Shown here one piece after another: positions 34,879 to 45,834 of a stretch of DNA of 64,000 nucleotides (position 1 is its first letter; every line of letters begins with the position of its first letter). Position numbers and translations under genes: made by a program. Under the pieces are notes generated by a model. It saw only the letters and a list, made by a program, of their open reading frames with translations. It did not search any database and was not told where the DNA came from. Origin of the DNA: Perca fluviatilis (lineage: Eukaryota > Chordata > Actinopteri > Perciformes > Percidae); NCBI RefSeq assembly GCF_010015445.1, contig NC_053115.1:14205524-14269523 (forward strand), in the 5' to 3' direction.

Positions 34879-35102
34879 ATAGCATATGAACAATGTATAC
34901 AATTTCTGAGATCTGCACGACCTAGATTCAGAAGACTAACTGATCTCAGGTCAGTTGTGTAGCCTATGTAAATGTTGGCGGGTGACCGTTCTCTTAATAC
35001 ACCCATGGCTGTGACATCGATGGATTTCAATTATGAGAAGGTTAAAATCGGTTTTTTTTTTCAGAAAACAAGAGTGTTCAGACAGGCGGAGGTAATCAGA
35101 CT

Positions 35103-35134
<32 letters not shown>
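35103..35134. repeat. (CT)n microsatellite
   Basis: About 15 CT units with a degraded CT-rich extension to 35155, inside the Kolobok-like element. Confidence 0.95.
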
Positions 35135-35137
<3 letters not shown>

Positions 35138-38049
35138 TCTTTTTTCTCTCTCTCAGCAGTTTACAGATATTCATGGCCTACAATACATGTTATATTAAAT
35201 ATGTAGGTGTCACATATATACTATTCTAATATAATTACTATACAATACTAAACAAATCTGTTATTTTGGGATCCTAAAGTGGTTGTGAGTCCCTCAGGCT
35301 GTGGCAGGCAGATCCATATTTAGCTGTCAGTGGAGCTGCTGTCCCCTCTCCTAGGAGAACAACCAGCTTCTTTTCTGGTGGTAACTTTGGGAAGTTTTAT
35401 TTTTTTGGCTATTTTTCCAAGGTGTAAATCTCTTAGTGAAGATAGTTTTTCCCAGTGGAGGAGGAAGAGTATCTCTGTCTGACCCAGTTGGTGGTCACTG
35501 AGCCTGTGTTTAGTCAGGATCCGTCTCGTCTTCGTCTCTCTGACAGTATGAAGATACTCTGTCAAATAACAATTAAGTCTACTTTGTTTGCTTTCTCCAA
35601 TGTTCTAAATATTGGTCTTTTGAATGATCACCATAAGAAGCTCATCCCTGTGTATCACCGGATGTCCAGTGACACTGCAGCATGGAGGCACTCAGAATAC
35701 CAACGCATGCCTCAACTTGGTCATATGGGCCCAATGTCCAAAAACTGCAGCCATGAAGGTTATTTCTACATTCAATGAGGGTGCCTCTGCCATGCTGGCT
35801 GTGATGGAGAAATTGTGGCTTCAGAGCACAGATTGTTAATGCAATGAAGGATGACGACATGGTTAGGATCTCAAAAGCCAATAGTGTCCATTCCGCCAGT
35901 GCAAAGTGGAGCCTTAAAAGTGTAAGCACAGCCCAAAAAGTGAAAAGACATCAGCAGGAGATGGAGGAGGGCCCTACATATGGTACTGGCATGGATATGT
36001 AGACTGTAAACTAACTTGGGGGAACTAGGCTGTGTAATGGTTGTGTTCTTCCAGTTTGAAGTTTGTGATGTAATGGTCTTCAGTTGAAGGCCATGTTGAT
36101 GTGTTGTTTTGGATGTTATGATCAGTGATGGATGAAGCAATAATGAGTTTTGGATGTTAAACAGTGTAATACATGGATTTTACTTAGACCTAAAGTATAT
36201 TTTGTCTGTAATTCATGGCTTTCAATAGAAATTAGTGGAATTTTTCACTTCTGTAGCACCTAGGCCTACATACACCAAACTTTACAGTTGTATTCTTAAC
36301 TATATTGTGAAGGTTTGTCCAGAGGGATTTGTTGATATGTCATTCTTGGCCTGATTTATGTGACATTTTATGCCTAAAAATAGGGCGGAAATCATTTTTT
36401 AAGGCTATTGGCAGTATTTTGTGATTTACTGGGTAACAAAAGGAGATATTTATAATCCCCTCTGGTTAAGTCTTTTCAGTATATCAACAAAATGCACAAA
36501 TACTTTTGAACCTAGTTTTTTTCAATGGTCAAATTAGTCACGTCAAAATATATGCAAATTAGCGCATATTTAATTATATATAGCCTGATTAGCATATTTA
36601 AACATAAAATTACAGAAAACTTGCAATACATATTTTTCTCCTATTCATGTGAGTAATCAACTGGTAAAGTTTCATGGTGATATCTGTTAGTTAAAAATGT
36701 TACCCTTTTCACCTGTAGTGTCTCGCCTTAATGATCTCTTTGTTTTTACTTGTTTTTGGCATTAAAAGTTAAATATCCCCATTGACCAAAAAGTCAACAT
36801 CCATATTGACCGACCACCCCCCTGATCTGCATTAAATGGTTTGGTCCTGCCTTAGCGCACTCAGTGACTACGGTGTTTAGTTGCAGCAAAGCCGGTCTAC
36901 GGAGTACGGATATATTAGAAGTTCTTTGGTTGCAGTCAGCAGATGCGCCAGAACCTGGCCAGAACTAACAGTGGCCGCAATGTTGCCAAGTAATGTTAAA
37001 TCAAAATCTGGTTTTCAAAAAAGGAAAGAGAGAAAAGGAGGAAAGACAAAGGAAAGGGTGTCAAACTGTAACCCAGTTTTTCACCAAGAAAGGTGGGTAG
37101 CCTATAGTCAGTGAGTGGTATCCGTGGTATCCTGTTGGCTTAATGTCCATAGTGGAATAAGCTAGCTAGCTACAGACTAGTGTTAGCCTATATTTAATCA
37201 CCATGTAATCAGTGCAGGGAAACGTTTAGCAAGATATTCATATTAAATCATTGTCCCTGCCCCTTTTAGCAGACTTAACAACAGATGAGGCAGCAGCGCC
37301 CCCCTAACTGTGCCCCTCCCTGTCCCAGTGAAGAAGGTGAGCAACATTGGGTTCAATGACATGCCTGTTATTTGAGAGAAAAGTTTGGCTTTCCAGGAAT
37401 CCTTTGTTCTTATTCAGTTTGTTAGTTTGTTATGACCATATTCCAAACCTCAAAACCTTTTGATTTAGTGATCACTTGATCTGTTTTGTAGCACTATAAT
37501 AACACTGGTGTTGAAATTCCATTTTACATGTCCACTTTATTTTCTTGTTGGCATATATGTGCAGCTAAGTTAAAAAAAAATCTGCTGTTTTCATTGTTTT
37601 GAGAGGATGATGTTCATTTATTTTGATGGAAAGGTTAATATATATTTAAGTTTGTTCATTTCTTTTTTAAATCTTTCATTAATAATTATAATAATTATTA
37701 ATAATAATAATAATAATTTTGTTAAGATAATTTTCCATTTTGTCAAATTTTACAATAAAAATACATTGAGACTGTAAAAGATGGCCTTCAGCACATTTTT
37801 TATCGTTGCTTTTAATCTTGCATCAAATAGTGAACTACATACTAGACTTGCATGCATGTACAAATCACCAGCAGTTAATATTGTGCTAGTACTAGTATAG
37901 ACAGTTGCAAGCCTTTAATTAGAGTTATGTAAAGCTTTTGATGGGACAGTTAGGTCCTAGAGATGTGGTGACAACAGCTGCGCAGAGGGGGCCCAATTTG
38001 ATTTTTTGTCATGGGGCCCAAAATTCCTGGCGGCGCCCCTGAGCCCAGT

Positions 38050-38533
38050 ACACTAGATGGCAATTGCAACAACGCTGTTTTATTGAACCATGGTAAGAGA
38101 TCGTATCGAACCAGGAATTGAATGACAAGTTGAATGACATATTTCCTCAGAATGGTGTGCAACTGTGGCGTCAGATCATAGATTTATGTATAAAACACAA
38201 GCGCCTTCTTTCCCTCTCTCTATGGTTATTTTTACGTCTGCAGCTGCCTGTACGCTCAATTGTTGAATTGGTGCATGAAGAGTGATATCTGAGCGTATGA
38301 AATTATTTAATATTGCTCGTGGAGCATGTTTTATTGCGCTCGCAAGATAAATCTGACGCCACAACGAACTTTGAGCACCACATCCACGTTTAATATTTAA
38401 CTTTCCACATTTGTTGACTGGGAAGAAGAACCTTATTTCACTAAATAGGCTTGTTCATGAATTTTTTTTGTCCTCTACTCAATTATTTTGTATAGGGTTA
38501 GACAGAAACACCTTATGGTCAGAGCTCGTGAGT
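38050..38533. other. Upstream region of the acyl-CoA thioesterase gene
   Basis: Sequence between the hAT target duplication and the proposed thioesterase start. No clear TATA box or second gene is seen. Confidence 0.3.
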
Positions 38534-41500
38534 ATGATAATAATACGACAACTCATAAAAATGACGAAACCATGCATCGGTGTACACAGGAAGCTTGCTT
38601 GTTTGCATCGTGCTGTGGGTAAGAATAATGTTCCTTATTGTGTTTTAGGGGTTACTGGAGAGGTTGTGTTTGAGTTGAGCAGTGAAATGTACTTATTGTT
38701 ATCATTAGGCCATATATGTAGGACCAGGTCTACAATTGCTGATTTTACATGAAGGTCTGATTGTGATGTATGTGAACATCTGAGATCATTTACATTTCCC
38801 TAAAGCCACTGTTATTATGTGTTTAGTGTAAAACAATCACAAAACATTTTCTAGAAATCATGCAAAAGTTATTTTTAGGATTAATATAAGTACTTGTCTA
38901 GAAAAGAATTCCTGCCATCTCGACCAAGGAGGTTTCCTGCATAATTTCTCGTCATGATTTTTATAAGTGAGCAGCTCAAAAATCTGTCGAGATATCTGTA
39001 GAATTTGATGGAACAAGTATTAACAAGTACTTTTTTTACATTCTTGCTATTCTCTCATGAACTACTGCACTCAAGTCAGTGAAAACAATCTGGCACACGT
39101 GTCTCCTCATTGGCTAAAGTTATGTAACATTTTTTTGTACATGCACAAACATACAGTACAGCAGTAAAGGAGGGTGAGTACATGTCAAGTCAAGGTTGGC
39201 TATTAACCGTAGGTTTAGTGGTTTGAGTCCCAGCTCCTCTGTTCATATGCCGACAATGAGCCTATTGCTCCTGATGGGTGTGTATGTGGGCAATTATGTA
39301 AATTGCTGTGGTGTGGACAAAATCGTCTGCCAAATGCATGCAAATGTTAACATTTCTCCAAATCGAGGTCTGTTGGATCATTATCAGCCCTCTGATACTT
39401 GCATTGATTACAGCATTTAAAATACACAATGATGTGCAATACCTCTAGAGTTTGTTTGGAATACTTTAAAGGAGTATTTCTTTTTTCTACCCGTAGGTGG
39501 AGTTCGGTGGAAGAACAGCTTTAGACAATCCCCCGTATTAACAGCCGCTCCTGTTCGTGCCCTCATAGATGAACAAATCAGCATTAAAGGATCTTTCCTG
39601 CCCCCAGAGTGTCCTGTCACAGTGTGTGCACAAATGCACAGTGATGATGGTGATCTATGGGAGGCATTTGCCCATTATAACACAAATGCAGATGGCACTG
39701 TCAACTGTGAGTCACACTGAGTTTCGCAGTACAGTATATTGCATGTTGATGTAATTCTTTTAGAATTACCACAAATGTAATGTGTTAACTTGTTCATTTT
39801 GAAATTATTGTAACCACTTAGGCTTTAATGCAGGCAGGTGGTAATCTTCTCTCGTCTCTGTCTTTCTGTCTCCTCAATAGTGACCAAGGATCATTCAGTC
39901 GGGGGTTCATATTTGGGCTGTGAGCCGATGGGACTCTTCTGGGGACTGCAGCCGGCTCCTTGTGCAAGAGAAGGTTTGAGGCAGGTGATGAGAAGAAGCT
40001 CACTGAGAGTTTAAGAAAAAATAGTTTGTGGCATCAAACCCAACTGTGTGTTGTCTTATACACTTGTTTCAAATCCCAACAACTCTACATGAACCCTATT
40101 AATAATGGAGCCTCGTAGTTGTTCAGGCAGGGCACAGTGGTCATTTTAAAGTCATATTTTCCACACACCTTCCAATAATATATGACGCAACCTAACTCAA
40201 AATATTAGTTGGTCCATAAAAACAAATGTGGCTCTCATTCATTCTATTATTACAACCTTTCAGCAGTGAACTAGCTGCTACTACTGACTGCTTCCCACAA
40301 ATGCAACTGCCTCCTGCATCACACCCATCTTAGAATTTAGGGTCATTCTAATAAAAGGGGATATCAACTAAATATCAGCTCATTTCCATCTAATTATGTC
40401 TTGTATTATTATGTTTGTGTCATGGTCACAGAGACGTGTTCTTGAGTATTAGGAGAAGAGCCACACTGCCAAACTCAAATACTTGTAATTTTGCAATAAT
40501 TGGTAAATGGTTGATGAGAATTTCCTGACTGAAATGGATTCTTTCTTACAGGCTGAGGAAAAAAAACGTAGAGACTCCATATGTAATGCTCTTGTCCTTA
40601 CTCGAGGGCCATGTTTCACCGAGTGAGAGGCAAAGCACTGAGCTGGCTGCAGTTATTACTGAGCGCTGGTACATGGCACCCGGCGTACGGAGAACAGAGA
40701 TTCGTCAGGATGGAGTTGTGGGGACTTTGTTTTTACCGCCAGGTGAGCACAAGATTTGAAGCATTCACTCACAAATTGTAAGACTGTCGTGGACAGTCTG
40801 TGTCCTCTGAACAGCACCTACTGATTTCCTGTAGGACCAGGCCCATTTCCAGCCATGTTGGACCTGTGGGGAATGGGTGGAGGACTGGTAGAGTACCGCT
40901 CCGCCCTTTTAGCATCCAGGGGCTATGCTAGCTTGTCCCTTGCCTACATAGGGCACAAAGATTTGCCTGGCTCACTAACCCATATCAATGTTGGGGATTC
41001 ATATTTCGAAGTAAGATGAGATGCATTTCTTCTTTCTGCATCATGTATCACATTTACTTTGATTATTTTGTAATTCCTTAAACATACCCAATCTGTTTGT
41101 TTTGACAGTCAGCATTCCACCTACTCCAAGATCATCGTCAGGTGTGTGCCGACAGAGTTGGGATCATAGGTCTCTCCTTTGGAGTCTACCTGACTCTTCG
41201 AATTGCCACTAAGACTGTTGTCAAAGTATGTCCAAAAGGCCGTTCCCGGTCTTCCATTCTTAATATACAGTTTGATCAATACATAGTTCAAAGCAATAAA
41301 AAGTTAATTAATTACAATTAACAATTAATGTTCTTGCCTCCAGCCAGCCTGTTTGATTTGTGTCAATGGCCCAGTAGGAAGTACCGTGAAGTTCTCCGAT
41401 CCAGATGGCAGGACTGAACAATTTGAAAGGTAAATGGTAATTTAAGACGCAAATTGTAAGATATTATTATCAAGATATCTGTGGGATTATTGCAGGAATC

Positions 41501-42737
41501 TATCTGATCTGATTTGGTCTAGTATCAAGTGTGATTCTTATGTCTATAGTACTAGTTTTAGTCTTAGGGCATTGTTAATTTAATTGCCTAATCGATTGAG
41601 ATCTACTAAAATAGATTTTCTGGTATATAACCCAGACTTTATGAATTTGAGAAGCAGAAAATGTGTACCACAGAGGTTGTTTTCAACAATTTCTCCAAAA
41701 ATAACACAAGTTGTGATTTTCTCTGTTAACTTGTCCTATTTAGTGACCAGAAGTATTGGACATATAATGATCAAGGCCACGTCAGTTTCAAAGACGTCTC
41801 CTTGCCTGCAAACCTTTCGGCTGAGAGCAAAGTGAAGGTGAAGATTTGAAATCTCATGTTTATAAAATATCAAATCAATATTCATTATATTTTGTATCAA
41901 TAAGAGAAACTCTTCTCCAGAATGACATCTTGTGTTTTTGCAGATAGAGCACCTCACCTGTCCATTAATGTACATAGTGGGTGAAGATGACCTGAGCGCT
42001 TCAAGTATAGAGAGTGCCAACCTGGTAAACTGTCTCATTCATTTTTTTCAGTCAGTGAAACCATATTGGATAGTATTTTGTTATATGTGGTATTTGTTAA
42101 GTCAAACATTTGAGCAGTCCTCACACTCCTTCAAAAAGGCATTCACTTAAGCTGGAAATGAAACAGATTTTTAAATGTATTCACTGTGATATTCACTTTA
42201 ATGCTCTTGTATGCACTTTATTATAGGCTCACTGTAAGGTTATTGGTTGTTGTTGCTATAGTGCTGTGTTATTGGTCATCAGATTGAGGAGACCCTGAAG
42301 GCTGCAGGTAAATCCCAGTTGTTCACCTGTTTGTCGTACCCCGGTGCCGGTCACCTGATTGAACCGCCTTACACACCAAATTCAAGAGCTTCCCTGTGGA
42401 GCGTCAAACCACAAAAACGTGAGGGCTGTCCCAAAATTGCATTTTTCATTAAGCCAAATCCTATTTTATACTTATTGTAATTACATTTTTAATGTGAGAC
42501 TGGTCATTGTAGAATAAGTAACTTATTATGAAAAGTAATAATAATTGTCATGCTTCCCCCGGTTTTGTTTCTCCTGCAGTGGTCACCCTGTGGGGAGGTC
42601 ACCCCGCACCCCACGCTGCTGCCCAGGAAGATGCCTGGAAGAAGATCCTGGATTTCATGGAACGTAATCTGAGACGTGAACTGTTGATTAAAAAAAATGC
42701 AGGTCTGAAGGTGCCGCTCTGCAGTTGTACGATTTAG
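38534..42737 (+). CDS. BAAT/ACOT-family acyl-CoA thioesterase, probably mitochondrial
   Basis: Eleven exons: 38534-38618, 39497-39706, 39881-39980, 40552-40742, 40835-41010, 41109-41225, 41344-41429, 41744-41837, 41944-42024, 42283-42418 and 42580-42737, giving 477 residues. The enzyme hydrolyses acyl-CoA to free acid and CoA (ACOT1/2/4 type), or conjugates bile acids if BAAT. An N-terminal thioesterase/BAAT domain (TAAPVRALIDEQISIKG) is followed by an alpha/beta hydrolase (LFLPPGPGPFPAMLDLWG). The triad is S277 (IGLSFGVYL), D368 or D369 (IVGEDD) and H404 (GAGHLIEPP). The Ser nucleophile favours thioesterase over mammalian-type BAAT, which uses Cys. The first exon is rich in R/K/H and lacks acids (MIIIRQLIKMTK...HRKLACLHRAVGG), like a mitochondrial presequence, and the C-terminus (CTI) is not a peroxisomal PTS1. 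Exon 1 is assigned by phase and composition only; an in-frame ATG at 38561 is an alternative. Intron 3 appears to use a GC donor. AATAAA is at 42901-42906. Confidence 0.88.
39185..39350 (+). repeat. Probable SINE remnant in thioesterase intron 1
   Basis: TTAGTGGTTTGAGTCCCAGC looks like a tRNA-type B box. The downstream AATCGTCTGCCAAATGCATG resembles the 3' tail of common teleost SINEs. The element is decayed and its borders are approximate. Confidence 0.4.
39981..39982 (+). other. Non-canonical GC splice donor (GC-AG intron)
   Basis: Family alignment needs exon 3 to end ...GGT TTG AG and exon 4 to begin G CTG AGG AAA (GLR-LRKKNVETPYV, like RFLKRDVxxPF in ACOTs). This puts the donor at GAG|GCAGGT, a GC-type donor with otherwise good consensus. 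The nearby GT donor at 39985 leaves the wrong phase and hits a stop soon after in exon 4. Confidence 0.6.
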
Positions 42738-43248
42738 AGAGGCAAGTCCCTCCCCTTCCGGTGGACCACCATGGGACCTATTTCAGAAACAAGTGTGTAC
42801 GGTAGTGAATGGGGAGAGACAAAGCATTTTTGGATTCCATCTGAATTGAGCCGGATTACACATATGATGTTCATCAGTTTAAAAGATAATTTTGCAAGTC
42901 AATAAAGTCTCCGTTTGTCAAAAATTGTTGAAGTATAAGACTGTGAAAAAACGTAATAAGAAAGCTACGATGGCTAGTGTGTTTTGTTCTGGGATGTAAC
43001 ATTACACACACGAGCAGCGGATCTCGGCTGATAAAAAGATGCTGGATAAAAAACATCAGGGAAGATAATGTTATTATGGAACATAGCTAAGATAGCTAGG
43101 ATTTGGTTCCGCCATCCAATTTGGTCTAAATCATCTCAGACAACTTGTTTATGTACACAAATCACTCATCCCCATTTAAAAAAATGCAGACACTCTGTTT
43201 CTGTGATCTTCAGATGTTTAATAAGTAATAAGTAGCTATACATGCTAA
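42738..43248. other. 3' UTRs between the thioesterase and S100 genes
   Basis: The thioesterase 3' UTR with AATAAA at 42901-42906, and on the minus strand an ATTAAA (43217-43222) about 30 bases past the S100 stop. The two genes converge here. Confidence 0.5.
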
Positions 43249-45599
43249 CTAATCATTATGGTAGTTTGGGATGAAGAGTTCACCACATGCTGAGGTAACC
43301 ATGGCGATGAGGGTGATGAACTCTTTGAAGTCAATCTCCAGGTCTCCGTTCTGGTCGAGGTCTGCAACGAGCTTATCCAGAGTTTCATTCTCATGAATTT
43401 TCTGTTCAGCAGGAAAATTGAATGAAAGGCAATTTAATTTATTTAGCAAGACTAGAAGTATATAAGCTACGCTAGTGACACCATGAGGTCAACATGCTCA
43501 TTACACAGCAGAAACCAAAATTGTTGGATGGAATTCAACTTTTGTCCTGAAGCTGGTGATACACTAATGTTGTTTGTTAATCCTCTGTTCATTTGTCATA
43601 TTTTAGACTAAGCTGGTCAGCATAGCAGAAACTGTAACGTGTACATGCTATGTTAGCGTTAAGATCGGTAAGTATCTGAGGCTTAACCTATAATAACACA
43701 TCATAATGTATTAGTTAGGCCTACTTTACATTTTCTATTATTAATCTGAATCTGCAAAGTAACTAAAGCTATCAAATAAATCCAGTGCAGTGAAAAGTAA
43801 AATATTAGCTTCCAAATGTGATGATGTCGTTTCACTCAGAACATGTAACGGTGAAGATGTATAAAGTAGCAGAAAATGAGAATACTTAACTAAAGTACAA
43901 GTACCTCAAAATTGAATTTTAATCCTGAGGCCTGTACTACGAAGCAAGATCAACATGCCCTGGATCTCTTTCAGTTATCCGGCTTCACCTAACCTAACAA
44001 CCGCGGTCCCGCATTTAAACTGTATCACGACGCTGGTTATCAACTAGTTCAGTCAAACCAGGGTTTCCCAATCCAGCGGCGCGCGCGTTCACATAAAAGA
44101 GGCGGTGTTTGCGCACCACGACCAATCGCAAACATCTACCAGAGCCGCATGTTTTATATAAGAAGAGCAAATTATAATTCTACATAAATATGAAGAACAC
44201 AGACTCGGTTTTACAGGGAAAACGCAATACAGTCACTGCTTCCTAAAACAGGAAGGGAAGCTGGCAAAAAAAAAAATTGCCGATCACGCTGTAGATGCAT
44301 AAATTACTCTTATCAATATCACTTCCCCATCAGTCAGGACCAAGATCTGACCATAATTACGCTTGTGCTTTTCATAAACTGTCGTTCCTTTAGCCTATTA
44401 TTGCAGTTGCAACCCTGGCAGTGGTAAGCGATCGTGAGAGGAAATAAAACATATAAAAACAATAACAATAAATAAACAATAATTAAAACCGATGTGCGCA
44501 CTGGACACACGGCTCAAGAAAGCCGAAAAATAGCCGATATGTAATTCCCTCCCATTAAAATATATATATTTCATAAAAATACCCATCAGGGAATGTTAAC
44601 GGGGTTGTCCGTCTCTAAATGTTTTAACTTTTATGAGCGCTGGGGTTGCCAGGGTTGGTAACTGCAATAATAGGCTAAAGGAACGACAGTTTATGAAAAG
44701 CACAAGCGTAATTATGGTCAGATCTTGGTCCTGACTGATGGGGAAGTGATATTGATAAGAGTAATTTACGCATTTACAGCGTGATCGGTAATTTGTTTTT
44801 TGCCAGCTTCCCTTCCTGTTTTAGGTTAGGTGAAGCCGGATAACTGAAAGAGATCCAGGGCATGTTGATCTTGCTTCGTAGTACAGGCCTCAGGTCTGTG
44901 TCATCTTTGTGTGGGCAGTGTGTTTACATAAACGGTGTTTGGATTCCCTCTGTGGGACCAGGGCAGGGAGCTTCCCGCAGAGCAGCCAAGGTCTGTGCAC
45001 TGGTGGTAACGAGGGAATCCAAACACTGTTTATCTAAACATACTGCCCACACAAAAATGACACAGAGCTAGATTTTAATCAGCAAAATATCTCTTTAAGC
45101 ACAGTACTTGAGTAAATGTGGCCTACTTAGCTACATTTCACCAGTCAACATATCTGAGTATCTAATTTACAACAACACACATTGTAACTGTTCACATGCT
45201 TGTTAAGAGTCTATTATCTTTAAGGTGTTTTTACAAGCATTATACTACTTACAGATGCTGCCATAAACATGCCAATTTTGACACTTTTACTTCCATAACT
45301 TACCATTATGAATTGACTCATTTCATTGTTGATAAGCTCTTTAAGCTCTGCTTTCTTCAGCTTGCACTTGTGACCCGAGTATTTGTGGAAAACTTTGATA
45401 ATAGTGACCATGCCCTCCTCCAGGTCTGACATATTCTTCTTTGAGGCCTGCAACAAACAGTTTAAATCAAATCCCAATACGCAATCATGTTTTACCCCCA
45501 CCGGACCTATGTATTTTTTTTTTTTTTTTTACTCTAGGAATATTTTAAATGTATAACAATAAAAACATAATTGAAACATTTTGTCTTTCTTACCTCCAT
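43249..45599 (-). CDS. S100-family calcium-binding protein, with p11-like shortened first loop
   Basis: Two main coding exons on the minus strand, 45432-45304 and 43401-43249, encode 93 residues: MSDLEEGMVTIIKVFHKYSG... to ...SACGELFIPNYHND. S100 proteins are small dimeric EF-hand calcium sensors. The second EF-hand is canonical (DQNGDLEIDFKE: D1, N3, D5, E7, D9, E12). The first, S100-specific loop reads YSGHKCKLKKAEL, three residues shorter than the S100B/S100A1 form, a gap also found in S100A10 (p11), so it may not bind calcium. Sequence outside the loop looks most like S100B (KLKKAELKELINNE). A further 5' exon (ending 45594) contains an in-frame ATG at 45599. Spliced to the acceptor exon starting 45447, it would add MEASKKN before MSDLEE, so the start is uncertain; the span given includes it. 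The intron holds two palindromic MITEs. The subfamily is not assigned. Confidence 0.85.
43925..44893. mobile_element. Foldback MITE of about 970 bp in the S100 intron
   Basis: CTGAGGCCTGTACTACGAAG opens the element and its exact inverse closes it at 44893. The arms extend about 70 bases, then pair again internally over roughly 190 bases (GTCAGGACCAAGATCTGACC against GGTCAGATCTTGGTCCTGAC; TAGCCTATTATTGCAGTTGC against CTGCAATAATAGGCTA). The ends resemble the abundant teleost 'GGCCTGTACTACGAAGCA' MITE family. No transposase. Confidence 0.88.
44896..45065. mobile_element. Palindromic MITE of about 170 bp abutting the previous one
   Basis: The left end CTGTGTCATCTTTGTGTGGG and the right end CCCACACAAAAATGACACAG are inverted copies, and the pairing continues to GTTTGGATTCCCT / AGGGAATCCAAAC. 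Only two bases separate it from the larger element. Confidence 0.85.
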
Positions 45600-45802
45600 T
45601 TGAAGAAACTCCTCTGTGATGTAAGGATCCTACCACTGATGGCTTGTGTCGACTGCCTCACCCAGTTTACTGTGGACACTAAACTGTATTGATCAACCAG
45701 AGGGGGGTTTTCATCTGCTATGCACTACGTAATGCACAACTAATGGATATCAGTGGTCAGAGCTTGACCAAAAAACATTTGTTGTTAAATGTATCATTTT
45801 GC

Positions 45803-45834
<32 letters not shown>

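Larger units (their letters stand above)
33355..35061. mobile_element. MITE with a large foldback, nested in the Kolobok-like element
   Basis: The left end TTTAAAGGGGTGATAGAATG is the usual start of a widespread teleost MITE. The right end stops near GGTTAAAATCGG (about 35040-35052), followed by a T run where the expected inverted end has decayed, so the right border is approximate. Most of the interior is a long inverted repeat (arms listed separately). Confidence 0.6.
33018..36727 (+). mobile_element. Kolobok-like DNA transposon relic with TTAA target duplication, nested in the hAT element
   Basis: Inverted ends GGCGAGACAC (33018) and GTGTCTCGCC (36727) are each flanked by TTAA (33014-33017 and 36728-36731). 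TTAA targets plus GG-starting ends fit the Kolobok superfamily; piggyBac is the alternative. Decayed coding sequence remains on the plus strand. About 33219-33340 reads a basic N-terminal segment (MSKEMRPKRSK). About 35560-35840 reads a transposase-like block in two frames (LIPVYHRMSSD, then after a frameshift NACLNLVIWAQCPKT and FNEGAS), which resembles a conserved segment in fish and cnidarian transposon proteins. It is frameshifted and interrupted by a MITE, hence dead. Confidence 0.7.
32896..38041. mobile_element. hAT transposon relic with perfect 8-bp target duplication, holding nested elements
   Basis: Ends CAGGGGCGCTG (32896) and, inverted, GGCGCCCCTG (38041) are typical hAT termini. 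The 8-base target AGCCCAGT is exactly duplicated at 32888-32895 and 38042-38049. Outside the nested insertion, the right part holds a frame at about 36980-37096 (LPSNVKSKSGFQKRKERKGG), which looks like the basic N-terminal exon of a ZMYM/hAT-type transposase ending at a donor-like AAAG|GTGGGT. The catalytic domain is absent, so it is non-autonomous. A Kolobok-like element (33018-36727) splits it. Confidence 0.88.

Noticed and set aside
35455..35778. 107-codon frame as a host gene
   Set aside because: Lies between the TTAA-flanked ends of the Kolobok-like element and shows frameshifted transposon-like motifs.
39985..39986. Canonical GT donor for thioesterase exon 3
   Set aside because: Puts exon 4 in a frame that departs from the family and reaches a stop after about 25 codons; the GC donor at 39981 restores homology.
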